In this document: one piece after another, positions 12,301 to 19,143 of the stretch
Layout of the letters: the number at the start of each line of letters is the position of its first letter
Position numbering within the stretch: the stretch's first letter is position 1
Assembly: GCA_019649035.1 (NCBI GenBank)
Contig: BMAT01001410.1
Coordinates: 28,215 to 60,672, forward strand
Direction: 5' to 3'
DNA: 32,458 nucleotides
Source of the DNA: Elysia marginata
Taxonomy: Eukaryota > Mollusca > Gastropoda > Plakobranchidae
Notes under the pieces: model-generated
What the model was told of the DNA's origin: nothing
The model's database searches: none
The model's input: only the letters and a program-made list of their open reading frames with translations
Program-made: the position numbers and the translations under genes

Positions 12301-13770
12301 ATTTCAATACACAAGAACTTGCGAATGTGTCAGTGCTCAAGTTGAAGAGCTACATTCAGTGTAGTTCGGATATCCTGAACCCCATGGGAACGAAGTTTAA
12401 AACTTTGAATTATCTGTTTATAGAATGATTATATTTTAACCTTTTGAGCCTGTAGCATTGCTTTAGCAGTGGAAGGCTTGTATAAGTATGCATTGTAACA
12501 CCGCTTAAGTGGTGGAAGGTTTATTGCTTATATTACTAAGCACCTTAACACCGCCAAAGTCGTTGAGCTGGGTTGCAGTATAGAACGGATAAATAGAGGT
12601 TTATTTTTCACCATTCATACAGACAGATTCAATATGCATTGTTTCATAGGTAAAAATAAATATGTCTGCACCTATGTTTTGTTGAATAGAGTATTTTTCG
12701 TTTATGAATTGATCAAAATTTACAGCAGAACGAAGTCAACCCAAACCCAGAACTGAAAGGAGTAAACATCTATGTAAACAGTTTTTTTCAGTTGCTGAAG
12801 TACTAGTAAATTTTGATGATTGTGATGTTCTGTTATTTTCTTTTAAGATCTAGATATTATGAAATTTGAAGAATGCTAGTATTTGAGCAGCCGTGCTGTA
12901 ATGCTCTGAAATATGAGTTGAATTTGCTTTGGTGTGTATTGGCCTGCTGAGAGAAATATGTAAAGTCTTGAGACTGCCTACGGCGGTGGAAGACTATAAT
13001 CCATTTTTTTTAAACATTTTTACTTTTATCAGGTGTATGTCTTCTTAGGTAGACATGAAATGTTATTGATTCCAATGATTTGCAACTGTAACCTTTTGTT
13101 TCTCATTTTTTCCTTTTGATTCTATTGCTAAAGGAAAAAAACCTCATAGTTTGAATCTCTTGGGAATAAAGGAAATCTTCGAATTTAGAAGATTTGAATG
13201 ATGTTCAAATGATCAGGTTTATTAACTAAGCCACTTCTCCTTTCTATAGCACATTCCTCTCTAACCCCATCCTTGTGTAAATGCAAAATCAAACTTATTC
13301 TATGGGTCATAGACATCTCTGTGTGGGTTCAGGGATGGCAACTTTGTGCAATCAGTATTTATCATAAAACTTACAGGATTTGGAGAAAAACTTTCTGTAG
13401 ACCTCAGTATAAACTTTGAATTTAGATAATTGAACTTTCCAAATTATGAGTTAAAATCTAACAAAGTCGAACAGGAGAAGGAAACGTCACATGTAAAAAA
13501 AACTTCAAATTGTGGGAAATTTGGAAAATCAAACTTCCCATTTTGGAGGTTTTTCCCATTATTTTTAACAAACATAACTTCTATGTTTTTCCTGCAGGTT
13601 TTATATCATCAATGAAATATTTCAAAGATGAGGTAGACAGCATAAAGAAAGAGCAGGAATGTGGAATTGCCATTGACGACCAGGATTTTACCTTTGAGCC
13701 TCAAGATTTGATTGTCAATTTTGAAATCAAGGAAGTTGATCAAGAGATTGACTGGGTCCATGGCTTTTAA
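269..13770 (+). CDS. MTIF2: MTIF2, mitochondrial translation initiation factor IF-2 (3' part of gene, 14 exons)
   Basis: Mitochondrial IF-2 is a GTPase that places fMet-tRNA on the small mitoribosomal subunit and promotes subunit joining. Coding exons: 269-331, 747-855, 1206-1366, 2393-2569, 3579-3628, 4265-4354, 5283-5407, 5740-5818, 6567-6692, 7119-7344, 8624-8761, 11112-11276, 11744-11887, 13598-13770. All junctions are GT/AG and keep frame; with one base from the missing upstream exon they encode 608 residues and a TAA stop. Visible motifs: G1 GHVDHGKT, G2 GGITQHIG, G3 DTPGH, G4 NKID, G5 SALK, then the EF-Tu-like domain 2 ([15 protein letters not shown]), a charged linker (exons 9-10), the C1 domain starting [12 protein letters not shown] and the C2 domain ending WVHGF. 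Human MTIF2 is about 727 aa, so roughly 120 N-terminal residues, including the presequence, are outside the window. Identification is from recalled family sequence; exon edges are hand-called. Confidence 0.95.
332..1205 (+). other. MTIF2 introns 1-2, no internal feature
   Basis: Introns 332-746 and 856-1205 flank exon 2 (747-855). Both are AT-rich with T tracts. I see no repeat or coding relic in them. Confidence 0.6.
747..855 (+). CDS. MTIF2: MTIF2 visible exon 2
   Basis: Acceptor TTTTTTTATAG, donor GTGAGT. Reads [16 protein letters not shown] and then a charged stretch, equivalent to the helix region (VITKAGMKLKW in human) that precedes the G domain. Confidence 0.9.
1206..1366 (+). CDS. 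MTIF2: MTIF2 visible exon 3 (G1 and G2)
   Basis: Acceptor TTTGAAG, a weak pyrimidine tract, donor GTAGGT. Encodes [20 protein letters not shown], the P-loop (G1), and [12 protein letters not shown], the switch I/G2 element. Confidence 0.93.
1493..1577. repeat. Intronic hairpin, 39-bp arms and 7-nt loop
   Basis: In MTIF2 intron 3 (1367-2392), 1493-1531 is the reverse complement of 1539-1577 at about 35 of 39 positions, with loop 1532-1538. The core ACCTCTGATGTGG / CCACATCAGAGGT is perfect. It could be a short foldback MITE or a pre-miRNA-like hairpin. The rest of intron 3 is plain AT-rich sequence. Confidence 0.75.
2393..2569 (+). CDS. MTIF2: MTIF2 visible exon 4 (G3)
   Basis: Acceptor TATCTTTTCCAG, donor GTTTTA (weak). 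Encodes [18 protein letters not shown] (switch II/G3) and [17 protein letters not shown]. An ATG-initiated frame that begins at 2374 is only intron sequence read into this exon. Confidence 0.94.
3010..3103. repeat. Short inverted-repeat element, family 'ATGAGTCTACAT' copy 1
   Basis: In MTIF2 intron 4 (2570-3578). ATGAGTCTACAT (3010-3021) and its exact reverse complement (3092-3103) bound a 94-bp unit. The first ~55 bp resemble the start of the element at 4825, including TTTTGTGATATGGAG. Confidence 0.55.
3579..3628 (+). CDS. MTIF2: MTIF2 visible exon 5 (G4 microexon)
   Basis: A 50-nt exon after the acceptor TTCTTTTTCAG and before GTAAGA. Encodes [17 protein letters not shown] with the NKxD guanine-specificity motif. 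Easily missed by gene finders because of its size. Confidence 0.93.
3629..4264 (+). other. MTIF2 intron 5, no recognisable feature
   Basis: AT-rich intron with poly-T runs. I found no coding relic or repeat pairing in it. Confidence 0.5.
4265..4354 (+). CDS. MTIF2: MTIF2 visible exon 6 (to G5)
   Basis: Acceptor TTTTGCCATTCAG, donor GTCAGT. Encodes a helix ([17 protein letters not shown]) and [13 protein letters not shown], which holds the G5 SAL motif. Confidence 0.93.
4825..5196. mobile_element. MITE-like element, family 'ATGAGTCTACAT' copy 2
   Basis: In MTIF2 intron 6 (4355-5282). A 17-bp terminal sequence, AAAATGAGTCTACATGC (4825-4841), recurs inverted at 5180-5196 with one mismatch, bounding 372 bp. 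Its 5' portion is shared with the copy at 3010. No target-site duplication is evident and no transposase is encoded, so this is a non-autonomous element of unassigned superfamily. Confidence 0.5.
5283..5407 (+). CDS. MTIF2: MTIF2 visible exon 7 (end of G domain)
   Basis: Acceptor GATTGTTTCCAG, donor GTAAAA. Reads [20 protein letters not shown], then [17 protein letters not shown], the entry to the EF-Tu-like beta-barrel. Confidence 0.93.
5420..5563 (+). repeat. Pyrimidine-rich tract in MTIF2 intron 7
   Basis: Around 140 nt of almost continuous C/T (TTCTTTTTTTTTC, TCTCTCTCTCC, CTCCATCTCTCCC). A minus-strand open frame across it is a low-complexity Lys/Glu shadow, not a gene. Confidence 0.7.
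5740..5818 (+). CDS. MTIF2: MTIF2 visible exon 8 (domain 2)
   Basis: Acceptor TTGTTTACAG, donor GTGATC. Reads [21 protein letters not shown], then TAWAK, the conserved barrel signature of IF-2 domain 2. Confidence 0.93.
6060..6290 (-). mobile_element. tRNA-derived SINE, minus strand
   Basis: In MTIF2 intron 8 (5819-6566). On the minus strand an A-box TGGTTCAGTGG (6280-6270) is followed 33 nt later by a B-box GGTTTGAGTC (6236-6227), the spacing of a tRNA promoter. The tRNA part would start near 6287; a tRNA-unrelated tail runs to about 6060, an approximate boundary. The region between boxes does not fold as a clean tRNA, so a SINE is more likely than a tRNA gene. Confidence 0.6.
6567..6692 (+). 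CDS. MTIF2: MTIF2 visible exon 9 (domain 2 continued)
   Basis: Acceptor ATCATATTAAG, donor GTATGT. Reads [20 protein letters not shown], then [19 protein letters not shown], equivalent to human ...GITGWRDLPSAGEEILEV. Confidence 0.93.
6693..7118 (+). other. MTIF2 intron 9, no recognisable feature
   Basis: AT-rich intron. The open frame running from exon 9 into this intron ends at a stop near 6860 and shows no coding character. Confidence 0.5.
7119..7344 (+). CDS. MTIF2: MTIF2 visible exon 10 (charged linker)
   Basis: A 226-nt exon with acceptor ATCCAACAAAAAG, a poor pyrimidine tract, and donor GTGAGC. Encodes a Lys/Glu/Arg-rich helical linker ([15 protein letters not shown], then [15 protein letters not shown]) ending FSLVLKG. 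This is the mitochondria-specific linker region between the G and C domains. The 5' edge is the least certain junction of the gene. Confidence 0.85.
7590..7765 (+). repeat. Intronic duplicated segment, copy A
   Basis: In MTIF2 intron 10 (7345-8623). Starting AAGAGCAAACAGTAAAA and containing TTTTATTTTGTTTTAGGG and a GCACATTTTGA...TTTTTTGCAG end, it aligns collinearly with 8205-8378. A weaker third copy of the distal part lies about 7405-7460. Confidence 0.5.
7791..8085. mobile_element. hAT-like MITE
   Basis: 295 bp bounded by CAGGGATGGCCA (7791-7802) and, inverted, CAGGGGTGGGCA (8085-8074), 10 of 12 matching. Ends of the form CAGGGGTGG are typical of hAT elements. No clear 8-bp duplication remains and it has no coding content. 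It sits between duplicated segments A and B of the same intron. Confidence 0.5.
8205..8378 (+). repeat. Intronic duplicated segment, copy B
   Basis: Second copy of the 7590-7765 segment: AAGAGCAATCAGTAAAA, then TTTTATTTTGTTTACAGGG, GGTATTTCAAG and a GCACATTTGAG...TTTAATGCAG end. Divergence and small indels suggest an old duplication. Confidence 0.5.
8624..8761 (+). CDS. MTIF2: MTIF2 visible exon 11 (C1 domain start)
   Basis: Acceptor TTGCTTCTCAG, donor GTAAGA. Reads [20 protein letters not shown], then [18 protein letters not shown], a strongly conserved IF-2 C1 block. Confidence 0.95.
9449..9604 (+). pseudogene. Unrecognised coding-like relic inside MTIF2 intron 11
   Basis: An acceptor-like TTGGCTTACAG precedes an open frame reading [20 protein letters not shown], then [20 protein letters not shown] and KRRKNF, ending at TGA 9602-9604. 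Composition (Pro-rich, then acidic, then basic) looks coding rather than intronic. I do not recognise the family. It may be a transposon or gene fragment, an alternative terminal exon, or chance. Confidence 0.3.
10270..10518. other. Assembly gap (249 N)
   Basis: A run of N. Frames reported across it are artefacts. Confidence 0.99.
10552..10700 (-). pseudogene. Unrecognised acidic coding-like relic
   Basis: On the minus strand, an open frame ending at TAA (10554-10552) reads [20 protein letters not shown], then [15 protein letters not shown]. The acidic Ser/Asp-rich stretch resembles the N-terminal region of DNA-transposon proteins such as piggyBac, but no diagnostic catalytic motif is visible. 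It ends just before the gap, so more could be hidden there. Function unassigned. Confidence 0.3.
11112..11276 (+). CDS. MTIF2: MTIF2 visible exon 12 (C1 end)
   Basis: Acceptor TTATGAATCTAG, donor GTATGT. Reads [20 protein letters not shown], then [18 protein letters not shown], equivalent to human IIYRLVEDLQEELSSRLP. It follows the largest intron, which contains an assembly gap. Confidence 0.94.
11457..11545. repeat. CAA/AAT-rich simple repeat in MTIF2 intron 12
   Basis: Interrupted CAA, AAT and GAT trinucleotides (CAGCAACAACAATAG, AACAATAATGATGATG) within intron 11277-11743. Nothing else is seen in that intron. Confidence 0.8.
11744..11887 (+). CDS. MTIF2: MTIF2 visible exon 13 (C2 domain)
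   Basis: Acceptor TTGTTTTGCCCAG, donor GTACGG. Reads [20 protein letters not shown], then VAGCRC and NNDTVYKG: the C2 beta-barrel that binds formyl-Met-tRNA in IF-2 proteins. Confidence 0.94.
12185..12420 (+). mobile_element. tRNA-derived SINE, plus strand
   Basis: In MTIF2 intron 13 (11888-13597). A perfect B-box GGTTCGAATC (12228-12237) lies 27 nt after an A-box-like GGGCAAGGCGG (12190-12200). The distal part (TCGGATATCCTGAACCCCAT and on) recurs in degenerate form near 16090-16145, supporting a dispersed element. Ends are approximate. Confidence 0.45.
12467..12555 (+). repeat. Short imperfect tandem repeat with GTGGAAGG and TAACACCGC modules
   Basis: Two units, about 12467-12503 and 12509-12554, each begin (G)TGGAAGG and end TAACACCGC. 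A further GCGGTGGAAG occurs at 12982-12991. The junction CCGCTTAAGTGG is nearly palindromic. The remainder of intron 13 is AT-rich without a recognised feature. Confidence 0.5.
13598..13770 (+). CDS. MTIF2: MTIF2 last exon and stop
   Basis: Acceptor TTTTTCCTGCAG. Reads [20 protein letters not shown], then ECGIAIDD...WVHGF and TAA at 13768-13770. It matches the end of human MTIF2 (SLKHHKDDIS...WDPGF). Confidence 0.95.
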
Positions 13771-13804
13771 AATAGTGGTGGAATTTATAAAATGGATGTC
13801 AAAT

Positions 13805-13810
13805 AATAAA
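13805..13810 (+). terminator. MTIF2 polyadenylation signal
   Basis: AATAAA lies 35 nt past the MTIF2 stop, giving a very short 3' UTR with cleavage expected about 13825-13835. It is the first such hexamer after the stop. Confidence 0.6.
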
Positions 13811-13936
13811 TTTCACAAATCATTCTTCCAGCAGTCGCATTTTCTTTGTCAAGTGATATGTCTCCAAGCGTAGGTTTAAAAAAAAAATTTTTTGAACAAT
13901 ATTTTGAGATATGAGTAGATCTATTGTACAAGAATG

Positions 13937-15111
13937 GTTTCAGTCAGAGATGCAAGTTTTCCATTGGAATCAGCATTCCGATCTTTTCATCTCTCCTGAT
14001 TTTCGTTTTCCTACTTTAACCAGATAATCAGCAAAAAAAAAAAAAGTTGAAAAAATCATAAACTTAAAATAAGAACTTAACCCAAAAAAGACGACTGGAA
14101 AATTGAAAGCGAATGTTTAACCTATTTCCAATTCTGTGGTGATACGCATTATTTCTTTTTGTTTGTCTGTCAGTTGATTTTCGTCTCTATATCTTATATA
14201 TAATGTCATCACAGGACTATTTTTTCGCTATGAGTTCGAAACTGTCCACACTATTTTGTAACACTTAACCAATGGGAGATAGTAGAAGTATGCTATCATC
14301 AATAATTTTCCCTCTTTATCTTTTTTTTAATATTTTGTGTAGTCATGACTAACATGATTTGTCCACTCTTATGATAATAAAACATGGTTCTAGCCTATGA
14401 CTGTTCAAAAAAAAACATTGGAGTTCTTCACACATTTATATCCATTCTTACATTACGTCTAGATCTAGCCCTGGGGAATCTTGTGCATTTTGTCTTTTTT
14501 AGCCTGGAGCGATCTTTTTCAGTGACATTGTGATTGCTGAACCTCGTTGTCCTTTCTAGATCTGTTTAATTTTTAAGCAAGTGCCGGACTATAGTCTTTG
14601 TACTCTTCAAATCTCGATTAGATATTTTCTATCTCTAGATCTATATAGATCTAGACTAGACATCGAGAAACATTGTCTCTAATCACTAACTGACTTAGCC
14701 TTACACTAGAAAATCTAGATCTAGACTTGAATAACATTAACTAACAATCTAGATTTAGATCAGGGCGGCCAGTCCAAGTCCAGCCCAAATTAAGTTCTTG
14801 GATCGGAAATCTACAACCCCACACAGTGTTTCTTTTTCAAAAAACAAATTTTATGGAGGTGGTTGTGGATGGAGGAGAAAGAATAGAGACTTTTATCTTT
14901 AGTTATATCTGGAAAATTTCTGACGAGGATAGTGTTGCAGGGTGTTTGCTGTGTAAAAAATTTTCTACCATACTAAACTGGCAGCAAAATCGTTTTTGCT
15001 ACACACTGCAAGACCGCGTTAAGCAATGAGAATAGCGCGCGCTTAAAAGCTTCCATAAAAAATTTCCTGCTTTTTTTTTTTCTCATGAGCTGCTTGCATC
15101 CCTGTTTCAGT
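13937..15111. mobile_element. hAT-like non-autonomous transposon with 8-bp target duplication
   Basis: The octamer GTTTCAGT occurs exactly at 13937-13944 and 15104-15111. Between them the ends are CAGAGATGCAAG (left, 13945) and, inverted, AGGGATGCAAG (right, to 15103), giving an element of about 1159 bp. An 8-bp duplication and CAGRGATG-type ends fit the hAT superfamily. The right part holds a frame (14826-15029) with W and CLLCKK reminiscent of a BED zinc finger. The interior (14457-14765) carries a TCTAGATCTAGA cluster. It lies about 135 bp past the MTIF2 polyadenylation signal. No catalytic transposase core is present. Confidence 0.65.
14826..15029 (+). pseudogene. Possible BED zinc-finger remnant of a hAT transposase
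   Basis: A 67-aa frame inside the hAT-like element contains FIFSYIWKISDEDSVAGCLL, then CKKFSTI. An aromatic/Trp followed by an acidic turn and CxxC resembles the first half of a BED finger, but the His-x-His half is missing or frame-shifted. The assignment leans on the surrounding element. Confidence 0.3.
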
Positions 15112-16084
15112 ACATCTGTGCTCAACCCTGAGAGCACCCTCAAAGTTTGATCTCTTTTCTTGATATTTCTTTAAAAGATCTTAGATTGTGAACCTGTATA
15201 GAAAATTATGACAGTTTCTAGTGACAGCGATGACATTTTTCTTTGTTTTTCAAGCCGGAGAAACGGAATAACACACACATTTGAACAAGATTGATCCCTT
15301 ATGCAATGACAATTCAGTGTCCCTACATCACAAATTTTGTGTGTGTTTATATAAGCAAGATTATAGTGCAGCCAGGGTTTTCAATTATTTTCAGAAAAAT
15401 TCAGTGGCATTCTTGAAGCAACTATTGACGTTTAAAATCTCAGAAAGAACACACAGTTCTTTGAAATACCAAGACCATAGTAGTTGAAAGTCAGGCTCAT
15501 ATGGAGTAGTTGCATTGCAAGCAAGACTGACAACTGCCAACTTATCATTTAAGGATTTTTTTCATACCTACATGTCTACAGCCTTTTTTGGCCGAGAACA
15601 TAAGATATTTACATTGTATTTTTCTGCTTTCTGACCTTGCTAAAGGTTGTACTGTAATTGTAATATTAATGATGAATCAACTACAGCATTTAACACCTCC
15701 CTATTAAAAGATGAAAAGATAACAAAATTAAAAAATGTAACTCTTTATAAATTGCCTTAATTTTTAATGACTCAGAAAGCAGAATTGTTTTTAATTTTTT
15801 TAATTCATTTATTCAATTAGCAACATTCAAGGGCAACAAATAAAAGTCTTAAATAAATTTAAAGCACAGAAGCAGCAACCAGTATTTAGCATCATAGACT
15901 TTTTAAAAGTTTCCAATACCTGTGTCTAGGGAAATCTTAATGAATTTAATTTTTGTTTGCACTAAATGAGAATAAAAATATTAGGTATTATGGGTAGTGT
16001 TAAGAAATTCAAACGAGACAATTTCACTTTTCTGAGTACTTGATGGATGAGAAGATGTATGGCTAAGTCAGTAATGGCCTACAG

Positions 16085-16145
16085 TACAAAACAGTCCAGA
16101 TATTTCCAACCCCATGTGGAAAAAAGTTTTAACTTAAATTATTGG
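16085..16145 (+). repeat. Degenerate SINE tail copy
   Basis: CAGATATTTCCAACCCCATG and the following AAAAAGTTTTAACTTAAATT align with 12365-12415 (GGATATCCTGAACCCCATGG and following), the distal part of the plus-strand SINE. Confidence 0.4.
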
Positions 16146-16757
16146 TATTTTGACTTATCACAATATCAGTTTATTATTTCATTATTGAGAAATAAGGTTG
16201 CTAAAATTAATATTCTTTGAAACAAATAGGTTCAAATTATCCAGGTTTGAGTTCTCTCAACCAAATAATATAATATTCATATACAGTTGAAACCACATAG
16301 GCCAACGACGAGTAATGATTTTTTCTTTTTTTCTCCAAGCAACCTCCAAAAGATCAAAATGGGAATGGGGCGCCAACAACATTAAAAAGAATAAAAATAA
16401 AATTCTGGTTACCGGTACTTTCATGTGTGTTTTATCTCAAACTTTGATATGGACATCATTATCAATATGTATCGATGTTGGAAAGTTATTTAAAAGGACT
16501 GTAAAGGTGGAAATTACTAACATGTTTAAAAAAAACCTTACAATGTACATGACAATCTCACCATCAATGCTACTTCTTATATGCTTTACAATAAAACCCA
16601 AAAAGGTCATGCACTTCCATGGCCATATGTCTCACCCCCAGAGTGAATTAGTCTGATGTAGCAATTATAACTTTCAAAAGCATTGCTGATTGCTTCCAAA
16701 TGTAAAAAATTTCATGAAATCAGCAAAATTTTGCAGAAAGATAAAATAGACCTTTTC

Positions 16758-16819
16758 AATGGCGTTTTCTCAAAAATGGAATTTCCCACTTCCAACTGCT
16801 TCACCCGGGACGCAAGACA
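16758..16819 (+). repeat. Dispersed repeat, copy 1
   Basis: AATGGCGTTTTCTCAAAAA, followed by GAATTTCCCACTT and TTCACCCGGGACGCAAGACA, matches 23801-23866 at roughly three quarters of positions. Confidence 0.45.
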
Positions 16820-17175
16820 TTTTTCCTGACTCCATCCTCTTCTTTGCAATACAACATTTGAAGGGAAAAAAATCAATATTCAACAAATTTAAGAAGATGC
16901 ATATCATAAGAATCATAGTACATTGTCATTTACATGCCAGAATCTCAGAGTCGTGAAAATTATGTTTAAATGAACACTGTACAAATCAATTTCAAACTTT
17001 GAAAAATGGAAGCAAACAACACATTGTGTAAGACAAAACACTACATTCTAATCCATTCTAATCAAATCTTTTGTCACTTACATTAAAGAGCCAAGAACTC
17101 ATTCATAATTTGTTTAACCCACACCAGATTTAATAACACAGCAATTCATTCATATCAAATAAAAAAATAGTAAAT

Positions 17176-17280
17176 GTAACCCTCGAAGTGTCACGGATTA
17201 ATTTTAGGCATCAAAGTGCATGTCCAAAAAAGAAAAATGAACTTACTGTTCATTATGGTCCATGACACTTCTAGGGTTAA
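17176..17280. mobile_element. 97-bp piggyBac-type MITE
   Basis: Ends CCCTCGAAGTGTCACGGA (17180-17197) and, inverted, CCCTAGAAGTGTCATGGA (17276-17259). The right flank is TTAA (17277-17280) and the left flank GTAA (17176-17179), one change from TTAA. CCCTAGAA-type termini on TTAA are the piggyBac signature. The interior also folds (AATGAAC / GTTCATT), so the whole unit is nearly palindromic. Confidence 0.65.
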
Positions 17281-17693
17281 AACAAGCAAACAAGTCCTAC
17301 ACTTCTGTATCCTTGAAATATTTGGGAAGTAAAGAACCATCAAGCAAACACAATCATTTAGGAGTATTACCATAGCACATGCATGTATACATCTACACTA
17401 TGGATTTACAGATAAGAAAAAAAAATTAACAAAGCTGTTGTATAGAAATGAAATAAAATAAATAAGTACATGTACCAATCTAAAAACAGTTACAAAATAT
17501 TAGACCTGTTTTTGTCTTCTCACACCTCTCATAGTTTGATCTCCAGTGCATGGTAGATCAAGATCTACAACTAAATCAAGACTTACATTTAGATGGTAAA
17601 AAAAAAACGTCTTGAATTGATACCTTATCTCTCTAAGATTTTTAACACATACAGAAACCGAAAAAATAATACTAAACCAAAAACTACTCACTT

Positions 17694-17699
17694 TTTATT
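17694..17699 (-). terminator. Candidate TMX1 polyadenylation signal
   Basis: On the minus strand the first AATAAA downstream of the TMX1 stop is here, implying a 3' UTR of about 1.3 kb (18993 down to about 17680). Variant hexamers were not exhaustively excluded. Confidence 0.4.
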
Positions 17700-18993
17700 C
17701 ATGCAGCGGAATCCTTTCTACTTCTACGCACTGGAAAAATCTTGTTGATTTAGACAGGTAAATTTATAAGTGGAAAATGTCCTTTAACTTTAAGCATCAA
17801 ACAGCATTTTGCCTCCACACATTTTTTTTTAGATTTCCAATTTCTGTTGAAAAAGATGGAAGGTGTGGGCAAAATAAATCTCGGGTCTTTCCTCGTTATA
17901 TCCCATACACAATATAACCTCAGGGAACCTCACATAAACAAATTTCTTGAAAATGGCACTGCCTCACTCACTATACATAAAAATATACAACATATATAGA
18001 GCTTTGTAAAAACTGAAAGCAAGGATGAAAACAAAAACAAAAATATCAACACAAAGAATTAACAATAAAACAAGTGAAACCTCATTGGCCTAATGTAAAT
18101 ATCTTTTTTTATGTTCTTTGTATTTGGCTGCAGTTAGCACAAAACAATACTGGGGGATGCAGCCTGGATTCTTAAGTGTCAACCACCTACTAAAGTTGTC
18201 AAATTTCTGCTCTACCACAAAAATACAGAGGCAGCCACTTAAAGCCAACACCTGTAAGGGAAACTCTTGATTAATGTCAACTCTGGTAATTCCATTTCAT
18301 ATTTCTCTTTACTTTTGTAAGGGTCAAAGTTACCTCTAGCTTTAAAGCATATTTTTCTTGTCCAAAGATGCTAACTTTATCAGGATTCCATTATAGTATA
18401 TATTTGGCTTCTGGGTGTTGGCTATTTCACTGGGTTGAAACAAAATTTTTACGTTCAATCAAGAACAAAAGCTTTCAACAAAAACGGTACACCATATCAC
18501 TCAAATGCTAAGACTTTCTTTCAGTTATAGCCTATTTCTTCATAGAAAAAAATCTAAATCATTTTACAACACTAAAAAAAAGGCAAAAAACATGGAATGA
18601 AAGGGAGAAACTTAAGGAAAGCGTCTCTTGCAAAATCAGTGTATATGAAACTAATGTACTTATGCAAGATAAAGTATAATTTCAAAAACAAGAACTGGTT
18701 GGAAAATGTATTTCAGGAAACAGTAAACAAAATAAAATAGCTTTTAGATCTTAAAAAGTATTCTCTACTTTACATAAGCTATTAAAAATCAGACCCAGCT
18801 TTCTATTTCAAAATGTTTAGTTTTTTTGCAAAAGAAAGTCTCAACAAAAACAGAATGATTTGGATGAATGACAAAAAAATTATCAACCTGCCAGCATTCC
18901 TCTCGTTTCATTTTTAGATCAATACAGTTTCACTAGACGACATTTTCACAAATGAAAAACATAAATAAAATCATGCAATGCCTACAGACATCA
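17700..18993 (-). other. Probable TMX1 3' UTR
   Basis: Downstream of the TMX1 stop on the minus strand, AT-rich and without another recognisable gene up to the candidate AATAAA. The 3' end is inferred. Confidence 0.4.
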
Positions 18994-19143
18994 TCAGTCA
19001 GCACTTTGTGGCTGTCGTTTCCTTAGATCAGACTCATCTGACTGGGGGTTGACAGGTGCATTCTCTTTTGCTTCTGGTATGCTTTCAGTCTCTCCAGACG
19101 GTTTCTGCCCGTCTGCTGTATCATCGATGATATCTGTATCATC
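18994..19143 (-). CDS. TMX1: TMX1 exon 8 (acidic tail, stop)
   Basis: Acceptor CTTTTTTTTAACAG. Encodes DDTDIIDDTADGQKPSGETE, an acidic/Ser-rich tail, then LRKRQPQSAD and tandem TGA TGA (18996-18991). Confidence 0.88.
   Translation of the reverse strand, partial: DDTDIIDDTADGQKPSGETESIPEAKENAPVNPQSDESDLRKRQPQSAD

Larger units (their letters stand above)
15112..17179. other. Convergent intergenic region with repeat debris
   Basis: No gene recognised between the hAT-like element and the TMX1 3' end. It contains SINE-like debris at 16085-16145 and a dispersed repeat at 16758-16819; the rest is AT-rich. A 113-codon frame at 16315-16656 has no recognisable motif. Confidence 0.5.

Noticed and set aside
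13331-13350. CAGGGATGGCAACTTTG as the left end of another hAT-like element
   Set aside because: No matching inverted right end was found nearby in the intron.
16315-16656. 113-codon plus-strand frame in the convergent intergenic region
   Set aside because: No recognisable domain; Lys/Ile/Asn-rich as expected of AT-rich DNA, and no splice context.
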